From Ferruginibacter sp. (GTDB lineage: Bacteria; Bacteroidota; Bacteroidia; Chitinophagales; Chitinophagaceae), in NCBI GenBank assembly GCA_013141435.1, contig JABFQZ010000001.1, forward strand, positions 1 to 64,000: DNA of 64,000 nt. Reading direction: 5' to 3'. This document shows, one piece after another, positions 16,967 to 25,449 of this stretch (the stretch's first letter is position 1; each line of letters opens with the position of its first letter). The notes under the pieces are model-generated. The model was given only the letters and a program-made list of their open reading frames with translations, was not told the DNA's origin and made no database searches. Made by a program: the position numbers and the translations under genes.

Positions 16967-17209
16967 ATTTTTTATTTCTCAAAAAAAACAATAACTATAC
17001 TAAAAAAAGTGCTATATAAAATTAATTTTGTATCAAAGACCTCATAAAAATGCCGTTAAAAAAATTGGCATGTGTTGCGTAAAAAGAAAAATTAAAGTTA
17101 CAGAAGTTGGGAGTTATACAAAATACTATAAGTTCTACAAATGTTGGGCTATGTACCAAAGCACACCAAGCAAAGTTTTATTATTTTTCTATAATTGTAA
17201 ATATAGCAA

Positions 17210-18109
17210 CTACAACCACAAACTGCTTGGGTACTCTCCATTTTCTATAAGTGCATTCAAGCTTTTGCTTACACTAGGTGCATCTTCTTTATAGGTTACG
17301 CCAAACCATTGCGATGTAGTGGTAATAGCTTTTATAGAGCCTTTAAATTCATTAATAAAATGCTCTGCAATTGTAGGTATAAAAAATTCTGCCTTCAAAT
17401 TATCCATGTTATTTTTTGGGAAATGTTTAAACAAAATATCAGTAAGGTTAAAAATAGATGGGTGAAAACACCAAAAATTCATAGATACAGTTTCCTTACC
17501 AGTAAGCAAATTAATTTTGCCATTTTCTTCAAAAACTATACTGCCATTTGTTGTATATATTTTTGTACGTTCCTTAATAGATGTAAGAAAATTATCAGTA
17601 CTAATTTGACATACGCCACGGCTTACATTACCATGCTCACTCAAAGTATTCCCCAAATTATAGCCAATAATAGCAGCTTCTTTTTGTGTGCATTTATTTT
17701 TTAAAAAATCAGCAGCTTTTATAAATGCATCGTTACCATAAAAGTCATCGGCATTTATAACGGCAAAAGGTTCTAGCACTGCATTTTTTGCGCATAACAT
17801 GGCATGCCCAGTGCCCCAAGGTTTAGTTCTGCCATCTGGTATATCATTTTCATCTACAAAAGTTTTTAAATCCTGAAAAACATAATCAACTTCAATTTTG
17901 TCTTTCAATTTTGGCTCTATATTTTGCTTAAATGCATCTGCAAAATCCTCCCTTACAATAAAAACCACTTTGCCAAACCCTGCATTTATAGCACTATAAA
18001 TAGAATAATCCATTATAGTTTCGCCATTAGGTCCAAAGCCCTCAGTTTGCTTCATACTACCATAGCGGCTTGCCATGCCAGCTGCCAATATTAAAAGTGT
18101 AGGTTTCAT
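17210..18109 (-). CDS. Sugar-phosphate nucleotidyltransferase-like protein
   Basis: 299-aa nucleotidyltransferase of the GT-A-like family that makes NDP-sugars from sugar 1-phosphates. N-terminal LAAGMASRYGSMKQTEGFGPNGETIMDYS is the nucleotide-binding signature in the variant form. FVDENDIPDGRTKPWGTGHAMLCAKN and FAVINADDFYGNDAF give the substrate loop and the metal-binding aspartates. The substrate cannot be told from sequence. Relatives often neighbour an aminoglycoside-phosphotransferase-like sugar kinase, which is not present here. It has its own promoter. Confidence 0.85.
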   Translation of the reverse strand: MKPTLLILAAGMASRYGSMKQTEGFGPNGETIMDYSIYSAINAGFGKVVFIVREDFADAFKQNIEPKLKDKIEVDYVFQDLKTFVDENDIPDGRTKPWGTGHAMLCAKNAVLEPFAVINADDFYGNDAFIKAADFLKNKCTQKEAAIIGYNLGNTLSEHGNVSRGVCQISTDNFLTSIKERTKIYTTNGSIVFEENGKINLLTGKETVSMNFWCFHPSIFNLTDILFKHFPKNNMDNLKAEFFIPTIAEHFINEFKGSIKAITTTSQWFGVTYKEDAPSVSKSLNALIENGEYPSSLWL

Positions 18110-18173
18110 AAATTATCTAATAAATTTGTATTTTTTAATATGTTGGTAAAAATAAAAAGCAAAATATTGTATA

Positions 18174-18206
18174 CAAAAATAAACGAAATATACTAAATAT
18201 AGCAAA
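18174..18206 (-). promoter_or_regulatory. Promoter of the nucleotidyltransferase gene
   Basis: Minus-strand TATTTTTG (18174-18181) with TTTG 21 bases upstream (18203-18206): a good fit to the Bacteroidetes -33/-7 consensus. Confidence 0.5.
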
Positions 18207-18237
18207 TCATTCTTTTATAAATACACTTCACTTTTAA

Positions 18238-19134
18238 ATGGAAATAGCCTACAAAAATGTAACCTTCGATGAAATAAAAACCGAATTATTTACTCAAAAA
18301 GGAGTACAAGTTTTTGTGCTTAGATTAGACAAAATTCATAATACCATTTCTGGAAATAAATTTTTTAAACTTTATTATTACCAACAAGAGTGCTTGCAAA
18401 CTGAGCACAAAACATTGCTAACATTTGGAGGGGCTTTTTCTAACCACTTAGCTGCTACAGCTTATTCATGTAAAATAAATGGGTTAAAATCTATAGGTAT
18501 TATTAGAGGCGAAGCTCCAAAAATACTTTCGCATACATTGCAAGCATGTGAAGCAGACGGTATGAGGTTTCATTTTATGTCAAGAAATGATTATAAAAAT
18601 AAATTGCAAATTGAAGCAATAAAACTAAAGTTTGGCGATTGTACCATTGTGCCCGAAGGTGGTTTTGGAAAATTAGGTGCAAATGGCGCATCATTAATTT
18701 TCGATTATTTGAAAGATAAAAACGTAAGCCATATTTGCACAGCAGTAGGTACGGCTACTACACTTTCAGGTTTATTACAAACATCTTCTCATTTGCAAAA
18801 AATAATAGCAGTGCCAGTATTAAAAAACATGATAGATATTGAAGAAAGAATTTTAGAACTTACTGGCAAATCATTTCCTAAAAAACTTGATATATTTTTC
18901 GATTTTCATTTTGGAGGTTATGCAAAGCATAACAATGAGTTAACAAATTTTATGAATAAGCTCTATTTACAATTTTTGCTTCCTACAGATTTTGTTTATA
19001 CTGCAAAAATGATGTACGCAGTATTCAATAAAATCGAAAATAATTATTTTGTAAAAGGCAGTAAAATAGTTTGCATACACACTGGCGGCTTACAAGGCAA
19101 TTTATCTTTACCAACTGGCACTTTAATATTTTAA
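18238..19134 (+). CDS. 1-aminocyclopropane-1-carboxylate deaminase / D-cysteine desulfhydrase-like PLP enzyme
   Basis: 298-aa fold-type II pyridoxal-phosphate enzyme. VLRLDKIHNTISGNKFFKLYY contains the PLP lysine in the SGNKFFK motif. LLTFGGAFSNHLAATAYSCK binds the phosphate of the substrate, VPEGGFGKLGANGA is the next conserved block, and the glycine-rich AVGTATTLSGLL holds the cofactor phosphate. Bacterial members are mostly annotated as ACC deaminase or D-cysteine desulfhydrase; which activity applies here is not decidable. At 298 aa it is slightly short. Next to a divergent nucleotidyltransferase gene with no functional link evident. Confidence 0.85.
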   Translation: MEIAYKNVTFDEIKTELFTQKGVQVFVLRLDKIHNTISGNKFFKLYYYQQECLQTEHKTLLTFGGAFSNHLAATAYSCKINGLKSIGIIRGEAPKILSHTLQACEADGMRFHFMSRNDYKNKLQIEAIKLKFGDCTIVPEGGFGKLGANGASLIFDYLKDKNVSHICTAVGTATTLSGLLQTSSHLQKIIAVPVLKNMIDIEERILELTGKSFPKKLDIFFDFHFGGYAKHNNELTNFMNKLYLQFLLPTDFVYTAKMMYAVFNKIENNYFVKGSKIVCIHTGGLQGNLSLPTGTLIF

Positions 19135-19185
19135 TTGTTTTAACATTTAAAAACTTTTTACAAAAAAAACTTAAATATAAGGCAC

Positions 19186-19193
19186 TATATTTG
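19186..19193 (+). promoter_or_regulatory. -7 box (TATATTTG) for the exported protein at 19214
   Basis: TAnnTTTG match 20 bases before the ATG. Confidence 0.45.
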
Positions 19194-19213
19194 TAAGCCA
19201 TTTTCATTAAACC

Positions 19214-19885
19214 ATGATAAACAAAATATTGTTTTTTATTATTTGTACAGCAATACAACAACAAGCTACCGCTCAGCAAAAACCATTGCCTAATATTGTA
19301 GCAAAAAATATTAACAACAAAATAATTCTAAGTTGGGTAAACGAATTTACAAGCACAATCACTACTTTAAACATACAAAGATCGTACGATAGTTTGCGTA
19401 ATTTTAAAACTATCGGTAGTGTACTTAGCCCACAAGCAAAAGAAAATGGTTTTATAGATGCAAACCCACCATACAATAAAATGTATTACCGCATTTTCAT
19501 TGCATTTGAAGGAGGGAATTATATTTACACAAATACTTTACGTGGTGTAAAAGATACAACTACTTTTGTAAAAATAATTGATTCTGTTGTATTAGAAACA
19601 CCTGCAAAACCAGATGTTTGGCGGCCAAGTAGCAATATATTTACAAGTAAAGAAAATGTAGTAATTGTAAAATTAGCTGATGCAGTTTCTAAAAAATATA
19701 CAGCAAAATTTTATACAGAAAACGATACATTTATTTTTGAAATAAAAAATATTAAAGAAGATTACTTGATATTAGAGAAAGTAAATTTTGGCCATACAGG
19801 GCTTTTTAAATTTCAGTTATTCAATAACGGAGAATTAATAGAATCCAATAAATTTTATATAACGAAAGATGGAAAAAAGTTATAA
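19214..19885 (+). CDS. Exported protein of unknown function (possible fibronectin-type-III-like fold)
   Basis: 223 aa with a signal peptide (MINKILFFIICTAIQQQATAQ, cleavage likely after AQ). The mature part begins with a beta-rich segment (NKIILSWVNEF, LNIQRSYDSLRNFKTIGS, YYRIFIAFEGGNYIYTNT) whose pattern of tryptophan, arginine-serine and tyrosine positions resembles a fibronectin III module. The C-terminal half (about 110-223) is unassigned. Likely periplasmic or surface. Its end overlaps the convergent lipB gene by six bases. Confidence 0.7.
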   Translation: MINKILFFIICTAIQQQATAQQKPLPNIVAKNINNKIILSWVNEFTSTITTLNIQRSYDSLRNFKTIGSVLSPQAKENGFIDANPPYNKMYYRIFIAFEGGNYIYTNTLRGVKDTTTFVKIIDSVVLETPAKPDVWRPSSNIFTSKENVVIVKLADAVSKKYTAKFYTENDTFIFEIKNIKEDYLILEKVNFGHTGLFKFQLFNNGELIESNKFYITKDGKKL

Positions 19886-20584
19886 ATATTGTATGTCAAA
19901 TACTTTTTTAAAGTTTTCTTTTATTTTACTTTTTACCTCTTCGTAATCTAGTAAAAACCCTACTTCTTTTTGTAACGATGTTACTTGCTTATTTACTATG
20001 CCACAAGGTATAATGTTGTTAAAATAATTTAGGTCGGTATTTACATTTAATGCAAAACCATGCATGGTTATCCATCTGCTACAACGTACACCTATTGCGC
20101 ATATTTTCCTTTCTTTACCTACTAATCCAGGTTGTATCCATACGCCAGTTTCGCCTACACTTCTTTGGCCTATTACACCGTATTCGGCTAGGGTTAGTAT
20201 TACCACTTCTTCTAAATTACGGAGGTATTTACCTATATCTGTATAAAAATTTTCTAAATCTAAAATAGGGTAACCAACTATTTGTTGTAATCCATGAAAA
20301 GTAATATCACCACCTCGGTTTGTTTTAAAAAATTCGATATTGTTTTTTATAAGTTCATCTTCTGTTAGTAAAACATTGCTCATGTGCCCACTCTTACCCA
20401 ATGTATATACAGGCTTGTGTTCACACAAAATAAAGTAGTTTTTTGTAGCATGTTTATTTTGTAAAGCAGGATTGTTTCTTATTTCAGTTTTTACTTTTAC
20501 ATTTTCTTGCAATAGTTTTTCCTGATAATCCCAAGCAGTTTTATAATCCGTTATACCTAGGTCGTTAAATAAAACTTTTTGCAT
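19880..20584 (-). CDS. lipB: Lipoyl(octanoyl) transferase
   Basis: Transfers octanoate from acyl carrier protein to lipoyl domains, the first step of endogenous lipoate synthesis. 234 aa with the family blocks CEHKPVYTLGKSG, TNRGGDITFHGLQQIVGYPI, GVWIQPGLVGKERKICAIGVR with the conserved lysine, MHGFALNVNTDLNYFNNIIPCGI with the catalytic cysteine, and VTSLQKEVG. All key residues are visible. LipA is not in the window. The gene has its own promoter and ends convergently with the gene at 19214. Confidence 0.95.
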   Translation of the reverse strand: MQKVLFNDLGITDYKTAWDYQEKLLQENVKVKTEIRNNPALQNKHATKNYFILCEHKPVYTLGKSGHMSNVLLTEDELIKNNIEFFKTNRGGDITFHGLQQIVGYPILDLENFYTDIGKYLRNLEEVVILTLAEYGVIGQRSVGETGVWIQPGLVGKERKICAIGVRCSRWITMHGFALNVNTDLNYFNNIIPCGIVNKQVTSLQKEVGFLLDYEEVKSKIKENFKKVFDIQYL

Positions 20585-20604
20585 ATTTTTAGTTAAATGT
20601 AGTA

Positions 20605-20637
20605 CAAATATAGCAACGATTTTTGCACTTCTTTCAA
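20605..20637 (-). promoter_or_regulatory. Promoter of lipB
   Basis: Minus-strand TATATTTG (20605-20612) with TTG 22 bases upstream (20635-20637), fitting the -33/-7 pattern; 20 bases before the lipB ATG. Confidence 0.55.
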
Positions 20638-20874
20638 TTGTCTAAATTTGGCTTAATGATAGTTCGCTGTCAAATAGTATACAAAATTTGGAGATGGAAT
20701 TGTGCTTAACATTTGTGCCGTATTTGTAATAAATACATTGTACAAAGTTCAAAAATGCTAACTCTACAATGTACATTATAGAAGATTTCTGAAATTATTA
20801 TTACCTGTAAGTCTTGTTAATATTGATATACAGCATTTTTTTTGTCTTAAAATAAAAAAACTTTTAAAAATAAT
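20638..20874. other. Gene-free stretch between lipB and tRNA-Lys
   Basis: AT-rich. Contains a partial inverted repeat around TACATTGTACA (about 20735-20745) and CAATGTACATTATAG (about 20768-20782). No gene, known RNA or IS fragment recognised. Confidence 0.4.
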
Positions 20875-20904
20875 TTGACACTAACCCATTTTGCCCTATT
20901 TTTG
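20875..20904 (+). promoter_or_regulatory. Promoter of tRNA-Lys
   Basis: TTG at 20875-20877, then 19 bases, then TATTTTTG at 20897-20904: a clear -33/-7 Bacteroidetes promoter, 27 bases before the tRNA. Confidence 0.65.
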
Positions 20905-20931
20905 CACTCCCAACGAAAGAAGGGAACGGAA

Positions 20932-21004
20932 GAATTGGTAGCTCAGTTGGTAGAGCAATACACTTTTAATGTATGGGCCCTGGGTTCGAGTCCCAGCCAG
21001 TTCA
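20932..21004 (+). tRNA. tRNA-Lys (anticodon TTT)
   Basis: 73 nt. Acceptor arms GAATTGG and CCAGTTC pair; anticodon stem ATACA/TGTAT with loop CTTTTAA gives TTT; T-arm CTGGGTTCGAGTCCCAG. CCA is not encoded. Own promoter and terminator. Confidence 0.96.
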
Positions 21005-21008
21005 CTAG

Positions 21009-21037
21009 AGGAGTTCAGATAATGAACTCCTTTTTTT
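21009..21037 (+). terminator. Terminator after tRNA-Lys
   Basis: AGGAGTTC (21009-21016) pairs with GAACTCCT (21024-21031) and is followed by a run of seven T. It overlaps the upstream ATG (21038) of the next open frame. Confidence 0.9.
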
Positions 21038-21055
21038 ATGTTTAAAAATTATTGC

Positions 21056-21865
21056 ATGAACGATTTTTTTAGAGGTAAAACAATAGCCATAACTGGTGGT
21101 AGCGATGGTATTGGTAAAGCACTTACACAAATTTTATTAGCAGCAGGTGCAAATGTATCTACATGTGCAAGATCAGCAGCGAAATTACAAATTGTAAAAA
21201 ACGACAATATTGGAAAACCTCTTTTGTGCCTACCATGCGATGTAAGCATTTACGAAGATTGCAAAAACTTTATACATACTACAATTCAAACTTTTGGCGG
21301 TATAGATATTTTGATTAATAATGCTGGTATATCTATGCACGCCGAATTAAGAACAGCCGATTTAGAAGTATTTAAAAAAGTAATGGATATAAATTATTTT
21401 GGCACAGTATATTGTACCAAATTGGCGCTCGAAAGTATAATATCAAAAAAAGGTACAATAGTCGGTGTGTCATCAATTGCTGGCTACAGAGGCTTGCCTG
21501 GTCGTAGCGGTTATAGTGCAAGCAAATTTGCTGTAAATGGCTGGTTAGAAGCTGTGCGTACAGAGTTAATGACAGAAGGTGTAAACGTAATGTGGGTATG
21601 CCCAGGCTTTACTAAAAGCAATATCCGAAATGCTGCATTAGATGGCAATGCAAAGGCACAAGGCGAAAGCCCTATAGATGAAAGTAAACTTATGACAAGT
21701 GAAGAATGTGCACAACATATTTTAAACGCCATTGTAAAAAGAAAACGCACTTTGGTACTTACTTTTAAAGGTAAGCAAGCCGTATTTATGAACAAATTTT
21801 TTGCTAAACTTACCGATAAACTTACCTACAACTTTTTTTACAAAAATGGTAAGCTAATAAAATAG
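21056..21865 (+). CDS. Short-chain dehydrogenase/reductase
   Basis: NAD(P)-dependent oxidoreductase of the SDR superfamily (269 aa from the ATG at 21056). Cofactor motif ITGGSDGIGKAL near the N-terminus, LPCDVS, LINNAGISMHAE, and the catalytic tetrad in GVSSIAGYRGLPGRSGYSASKFA (Ser, Tyr-x3-Lys). The C-terminal extension ends with a basic and hydrophobic segment that may touch the membrane. An ATG at 21038 is in frame but abuts the tRNA terminator's T run, so 21056 is preferred. Substrate unknown. Confidence 0.88.
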   Translation: MNDFFRGKTIAITGGSDGIGKALTQILLAAGANVSTCARSAAKLQIVKNDNIGKPLLCLPCDVSIYEDCKNFIHTTIQTFGGIDILINNAGISMHAELRTADLEVFKKVMDINYFGTVYCTKLALESIISKKGTIVGVSSIAGYRGLPGRSGYSASKFAVNGWLEAVRTELMTEGVNVMWVCPGFTKSNIRNAALDGNAKAQGESPIDESKLMTSEECAQHILNAIVKRKRTLVLTFKGKQAVFMNKFFAKLTDKLTYNFFYKNGKLIK

Positions 21866-21914
21866 CTTTAGTGATATATCTGTTTTATCTTGCACAAAAT
21901 TATTTTTACATCAA

Positions 21915-22748
21915 ATGCCATTATTAACCCTTACAAGCGATATAGGTTTACAAGATTTTATGCCTGCCGCCATAAAAGGGCAAATAATGCAAATAGATTC
22001 ATCATTTAATATTATTGATGTAACTCATTTATTATCGCCATTTAATTATCCGCAAGCAGCTTATGTTTGCCACAATGCTATTACCAATTTTCCAAGTGGT
22101 ACTTTTCATTTAATAATGATAAATTTATTCGACGAAAAATCAAATCATTTATTGCTAGTACAACACAATGGGCATTATATTGGCTGTGCCGATAATGGGC
22201 TTATTACAATGATACTTGGCGAAGAACCGCAAAAAATAGTAGCAATACCAATAGAAAATAGCTTACCAAAAAACGTATTGAATTTTACAAAAATATTTGC
22301 TGCAGCTTTTGCTAAAATAAATACTGGTATAGCTTTGGAGCAATTGGGTAGTAACAATGTTACTTACAAAATACAAAATACCTTACGCCCAATGCTAGGC
22401 AATAATTGGATAGAAGGACAAATTATTTTTATAGATAATTTTGAAAATGTAATCATAAATATAACAAAAAAAGATTTTGAAACTCATAGAAACGGTCGTA
22501 AGTTTTCGATAGTGTTTAAGAGAGATGAAATAATAGAAAAAATAAGCGAAACCTATTCCGATGTATCCGAAGGCGAAAAATTAGCCTTATTTAACTCAGC
22601 TGGGTATTTAGAAATAGCTATAAATAAAGGCAATGCAGCTGGGCTTTTTGGCTTACAAAGTTATGCCGAAAAACAACAAAAAGTAATGCAAGTGCAATTT
22701 GCAAATAATAATATTTTTTATCAAACTGTGAAAGTTTTTTTTGAATAA
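21915..22748 (+). CDS. SAM hydrolase / SAM hydroxide adenosyltransferase (DUF62 family)
   Basis: 277 aa. The family hydrolyses S-adenosylmethionine to adenosine and methionine, using an activated water held by an Asp-Arg-His set; relatives include the fluorinases. N-terminal LTLTSDIGLQDFMPAAIKGQI carries the conserved aspartates, followed by IDVTHLLSPFNYPQAAYVC and the C-terminal domain with WIEGQIIFIDNFENVIINI, the SAM-adenine contact. Length is usual. Function in the cell is poorly understood for the whole family. The next gene begins about 20 bases downstream. Confidence 0.88.
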   Translation: MPLLTLTSDIGLQDFMPAAIKGQIMQIDSSFNIIDVTHLLSPFNYPQAAYVCHNAITNFPSGTFHLIMINLFDEKSNHLLLVQHNGHYIGCADNGLITMILGEEPQKIVAIPIENSLPKNVLNFTKIFAAAFAKINTGIALEQLGSNNVTYKIQNTLRPMLGNNWIEGQIIFIDNFENVIINITKKDFETHRNGRKFSIVFKRDEIIEKISETYSDVSEGEKLALFNSAGYLEIAINKGNAAGLFGLQSYAEKQQKVMQVQFANNNIFYQTVKVFFE

Positions 22749-22767
22749 TTAAAAAATTTTATTGACT

Positions 22768-24453
22768 ATGAACAAGCAAATAATTACCATAATTTTTTTT
22801 GCAATAGCTACAAACAGTCAAGCACAAATAACCCAATACAAATATAACAATACCAAAAATATACAGGTAAAAAATGCTGCAGTAGTAAGTGCACATGCAC
22901 TTGCAAGCAATGCAGGCATACAAGTAATGCGTAATGGTGGTAATGCTTTTGATGCTGCTATTGCTACACAACTTGCACTAGCAGTAGTGTACCCAGGCGC
23001 AGGCAACTTGGGTGGTGGAGGTTTTATGGTAGCCCACACAAGTACTGGCAAAAACATTGCCTTAGATTTTAGAGAAATGGCACCAGCAAAAGCCCACAAA
23101 GATATGTACTTAGATAGTGCAGGTAACGCCATTACAAAACTAAGTATGGAAGGTCATTTGGCTAGCGGCGTACCAGGTACTGTAGCAGGTATTTTTGCAA
23201 TTTATAAATATGCAAAACTACCCTTTGCAAAATTAATACAACCTGCTATAATGCTTGCTAGTAAAGGGTTTGTAATTACAAAAGCACAAGCCGATGGGCT
23301 TAATAATAGTAGAGATGTATTTTTAAGAAATAATAAAAACCCTACTGCTTTTGTAAAAAAAACACTTTGGCAAGCAGGCGATACACTAGTACAAACCGAC
23401 CTTGCAAATACATTAATACGTATAAAAATTAAAGGAGCAGCTGGTTTTTACCAAGGCAAAACCGCCTTACTTATAGCCAACGAAATGCAAGCAAACAATG
23501 GTATAATAACCCTGCAAGATTTAAAAAATTATACTGTAAAAGAAAGGGTAGCTATGCAATTTTCGTATAAAAAGTACGAAATATTAACCATGCCATTGCC
23601 TAGCAGCGGAGGTATTATATTGGAGCAATTGCTACAAATGACAGGGCAAAAAAACTTAGCTTCTTTTCCATTTCAGTCTGCCGAAAGTGTACAACTAATT
23701 ACCGAAGCAGAGAGAAGAGCATTTGCTGATAGAGCCGAATTTTTGGGCGACCAAGATTTTGTAAATGTGCCAATAAAAAAATTAGTAAGCAATAAATATT
23801 TGCAACTACGTATGCAAGACTTTGTGCCCTCAAAAGCAGGCAGTAGCAAGCTTACAGGCGCAGGCAACCCACACGAAAGTGAACAAACAACACATATAAG
23901 TATTACCGATATTGCAGGCAATGCAATAGCAATAACCACTACACTCAACGATAATTTTGGCAGCAAAACAATAATAACTGGCGCAGGTTTTATTATGAAT
24001 AACGAAATGGACGATTTTAGTGTAAAACCCGGCGTACCCAATATGTATGGCGCCATAGGCAACGATAAAAATGCCATTGCACCCGGCAAGCGTATGCTCA
24101 GTAGCATGACACCAACTATTGTATTAAAAAATAACAAACCTTTTATAGTTGTAGGTTCGCCAGGTGGTACAACTATACCTACAAGTGTTTTTCAGAGTAT
24201 AGTAAATATTATAGATTATAATTTAAGTGCCGAAGATGCAGTAAACAAACCAAAATTTCATCACCAATGGTTGCCCGATGTAATTTTTGTAGAAAGAGAT
24301 TTTGATAAAAATACCATAGTAAGTTTAAAAAATATGGGGTACGAAATTACCGAAAGAACTAATATTGGCCGTACCGAACTTATTAAAATAGACAATAAAA
24401 AAATAACTGCCATAGCCGATAAAAGAGGTGATGATGATGCAAGAGGGTTTTAA
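22768..24453 (+). CDS. ggt: Gamma-glutamyltransferase (glutathione hydrolase)
   Basis: Periplasmic N-terminal-nucleophile hydrolase that cleaves or transfers the gamma-glutamyl group of glutathione-like peptides. 561 aa from the ATG at 22768; a TTG six bases earlier is a less likely start. Signal peptide MNKQIITIIFFAIATNSQAQ. Family blocks: NAAVVSAHALASNAGIQVMRNGGNAFDAA, LDFREMAP, GVPGTVAG, and the autoprocessing site QTTHISITD, whose first threonine (codon 23887-23889) becomes the N-terminus of the small subunit. Then MNNEMDDFSVKPG, MLSSMTPTIVL and VGSPGGTTIPTSV. All catalytic elements are present. Confidence 0.95.
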   Translation: MNKQIITIIFFAIATNSQAQITQYKYNNTKNIQVKNAAVVSAHALASNAGIQVMRNGGNAFDAAIATQLALAVVYPGAGNLGGGGFMVAHTSTGKNIALDFREMAPAKAHKDMYLDSAGNAITKLSMEGHLASGVPGTVAGIFAIYKYAKLPFAKLIQPAIMLASKGFVITKAQADGLNNSRDVFLRNNKNPTAFVKKTLWQAGDTLVQTDLANTLIRIKIKGAAGFYQGKTALLIANEMQANNGIITLQDLKNYTVKERVAMQFSYKKYEILTMPLPSSGGIILEQLLQMTGQKNLASFPFQSAESVQLITEAERRAFADRAEFLGDQDFVNVPIKKLVSNKYLQLRMQDFVPSKAGSSKLTGAGNPHESEQTTHISITDIAGNAIAITTTLNDNFGSKTIITGAGFIMNNEMDDFSVKPGVPNMYGAIGNDKNAIAPGKRMLSSMTPTIVLKNNKPFIVVGSPGGTTIPTSVFQSIVNIIDYNLSAEDAVNKPKFHHQWLPDVIFVERDFDKNTIVSLKNMGYEITERTNIGRTELIKIDNKKITAIADKRGDDDARGF

Positions 24454-24813
24454 TAACACTTGTGGCTATTAGCTTCAATGCATTAAACAGCATTAGTTTC
24501 CGCTATAAGTTGCAAATCCGGCAAAATGCTAAACACAAAACCATCACCGGGTTTTTCACTGCTATCGGGCAGCCTATCTACTTTTATAACTTTACTGAGC
24601 AAAAGTAATTGAATGTTAAATTTATTGCTTTGTATATACGCTAGTAATTAGTAAATAACATGCCTTAAAAACCCTGAAACAAAAAACCTAATCCTATAAA
24701 AAAAATAGATTTTACTTTTGGAGGATTACTAACTTATACCAATAAAATAAGGTTACCAATTAAGGTAACCTTATTCATCAACCAAAAATCCCAACTACAA
24801 AACACTCTTTTTT
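24454..24813. other. Gene-free stretch after ggt, with a possible decayed reading frame
   Basis: On the minus strand about 24486-24645 a 53-codon open frame lacking a start reads FNIQLLLLSKVIKVDRLPDS and ends FSILPDLQLIAETNAV. The codon use looks protein-like but I do not recognise it. A hairpin lies at 24747-24774 near the hsp20 end. Nothing else seen. Confidence 0.4.
24747..24774. terminator. 11-bp hairpin with GGTTACC core, probable terminator region of hsp20
   Basis: ATAAGGTTACC (24747-24757) and GGTAACCTTAT (24764-24774) pair perfectly around six bases. It lies 40 bases past the hsp20 stop on the minus strand, followed there by TTTTATTGG. The core is shared with 15175-15202. Confidence 0.5.
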
Positions 24814-25251
24814 TTATTGAATATTAATATCCTTTACACCAGCATTGCTTACTTCTTTTTTGGGTAAATCAATTTTTAAAATACCGTTTTCGTAACGAGC
24901 CAAAATATTGTCAATTTCAATTTTTTCGTTGAGGGTAAAACTTCTTTTAAAAGATTTTAAACCAAACTCTTTTCTTATTGTTTTTTCGGATTCCACAGTA
25001 TTTTCTGTTTTTTGCTCAGCATTTACAGTTAAAATATTATTATCTAATTTTATGCCAAAATCGGCTTTTTCGTATCCAGGTACAGATAACTCTACCAAAT
25101 ACATTTCTTTTTTGTCGGTAATATTTACTGGCGGATAATTTAAAACATCTTCTCTCACTGTTTTACTAACAGCAGCAGGAAATTCGTTAAAAATTTCTTT
25201 CATTAATCCATCTAACGAACGATAGTTGTTGTTTACATTTACGTATGACAT
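24814..25251 (-). CDS. Small heat-shock protein, Hsp20/alpha-crystallin family
   Basis: ATP-independent holdase chaperone (145 aa from the ATG at 25251; the open frame extends upstream but through the promoter). The N-terminal arm holds LDGLMKEIFNEF, then the alpha-crystallin domain with PPVNITDKKEMYLVELSVPGYEKADFGIKLDNNILTV. The C-terminal part has RKEFGLKSFKRSFTLNEKIEIDNILARYENGILKIDLPKKE. The C-terminal tail has no clear I-x-I motif apart from the final INIQ. Upstream is a promoter flanked by two palindromes, indicating dedicated control. Confidence 0.92.
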   Translation of the reverse strand: MSYVNVNNNYRSLDGLMKEIFNEFPAAVSKTVREDVLNYPPVNITDKKEMYLVELSVPGYEKADFGIKLDNNILTVNAEQKTENTVESEKTIRKEFGLKSFKRSFTLNEKIEIDNILARYENGILKIDLPKKEVSNAGVKDINIQ

Positions 25252-25324
25252 TGCTTTTAAGTTTTTATTTGTTATAAATAATTTGAAATAGTTGTTACAA
25301 ATGCTATTCCAGATATAATTATGC

Positions 25325-25335
25325 GCCACTATGGC
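25325..25335. promoter_or_regulatory. Palindromic operator copy 1 (GCCACTATGGC)
   Basis: Near-perfect 11-bp palindrome just downstream (for hsp20) of the -7 box. Its centre is 31 bases, close to three helical turns, from that of the second copy at 25356-25366. The arrangement suggests a dimeric or tetrameric repressor. Confidence 0.5.
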
Positions 25336-25345
25336 ACTTTTACTA

Positions 25346-25353
25346 CAAATGTA
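25346..25353 (-). promoter_or_regulatory. -7 box (TACATTTG) for hsp20
   Basis: TAnnTTTG match on the minus strand, lying between the two palindromes at 25325-25335 and 25356-25366. It implies a leader of about 85-90 bases. Confidence 0.5.
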
Positions 25354-25355
25354 TT

Positions 25356-25366
25356 GCCATAATGGC
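25356..25366. promoter_or_regulatory. Palindromic operator copy 2 (GCCATAATGGC)
   Basis: 11-bp palindrome (GCCAT, one base, ATGGC) immediately upstream of the hsp20 -7 box. Extended arms of copies 1 and 2 also form an inverted repeat with each other (14 of 16 positions). Confidence 0.5.
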
Positions 25367-25423
25367 GTATTTTTAGTTATTTTATCTGCAAAAAATGCAT
25401 GTATATATTTAAAAATAAGGGTG

Positions 25424-25431
25424 TAATTTTG
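25424..25431 (+). promoter_or_regulatory. -7 box (TAATTTTG) for the bacilliredoxin gene
   Basis: TAnnTTTG match 18 bases before the ATG at 25450. Confidence 0.45.
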
Positions 25432-25449
25432 CAACTTAAATTATAAAAT

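Noticed and set aside
17028-17294. 88-codon plus-strand frame
   Set aside because: Overlaps the 3' end of the nucleotidyltransferase gene and has no protein-like features.
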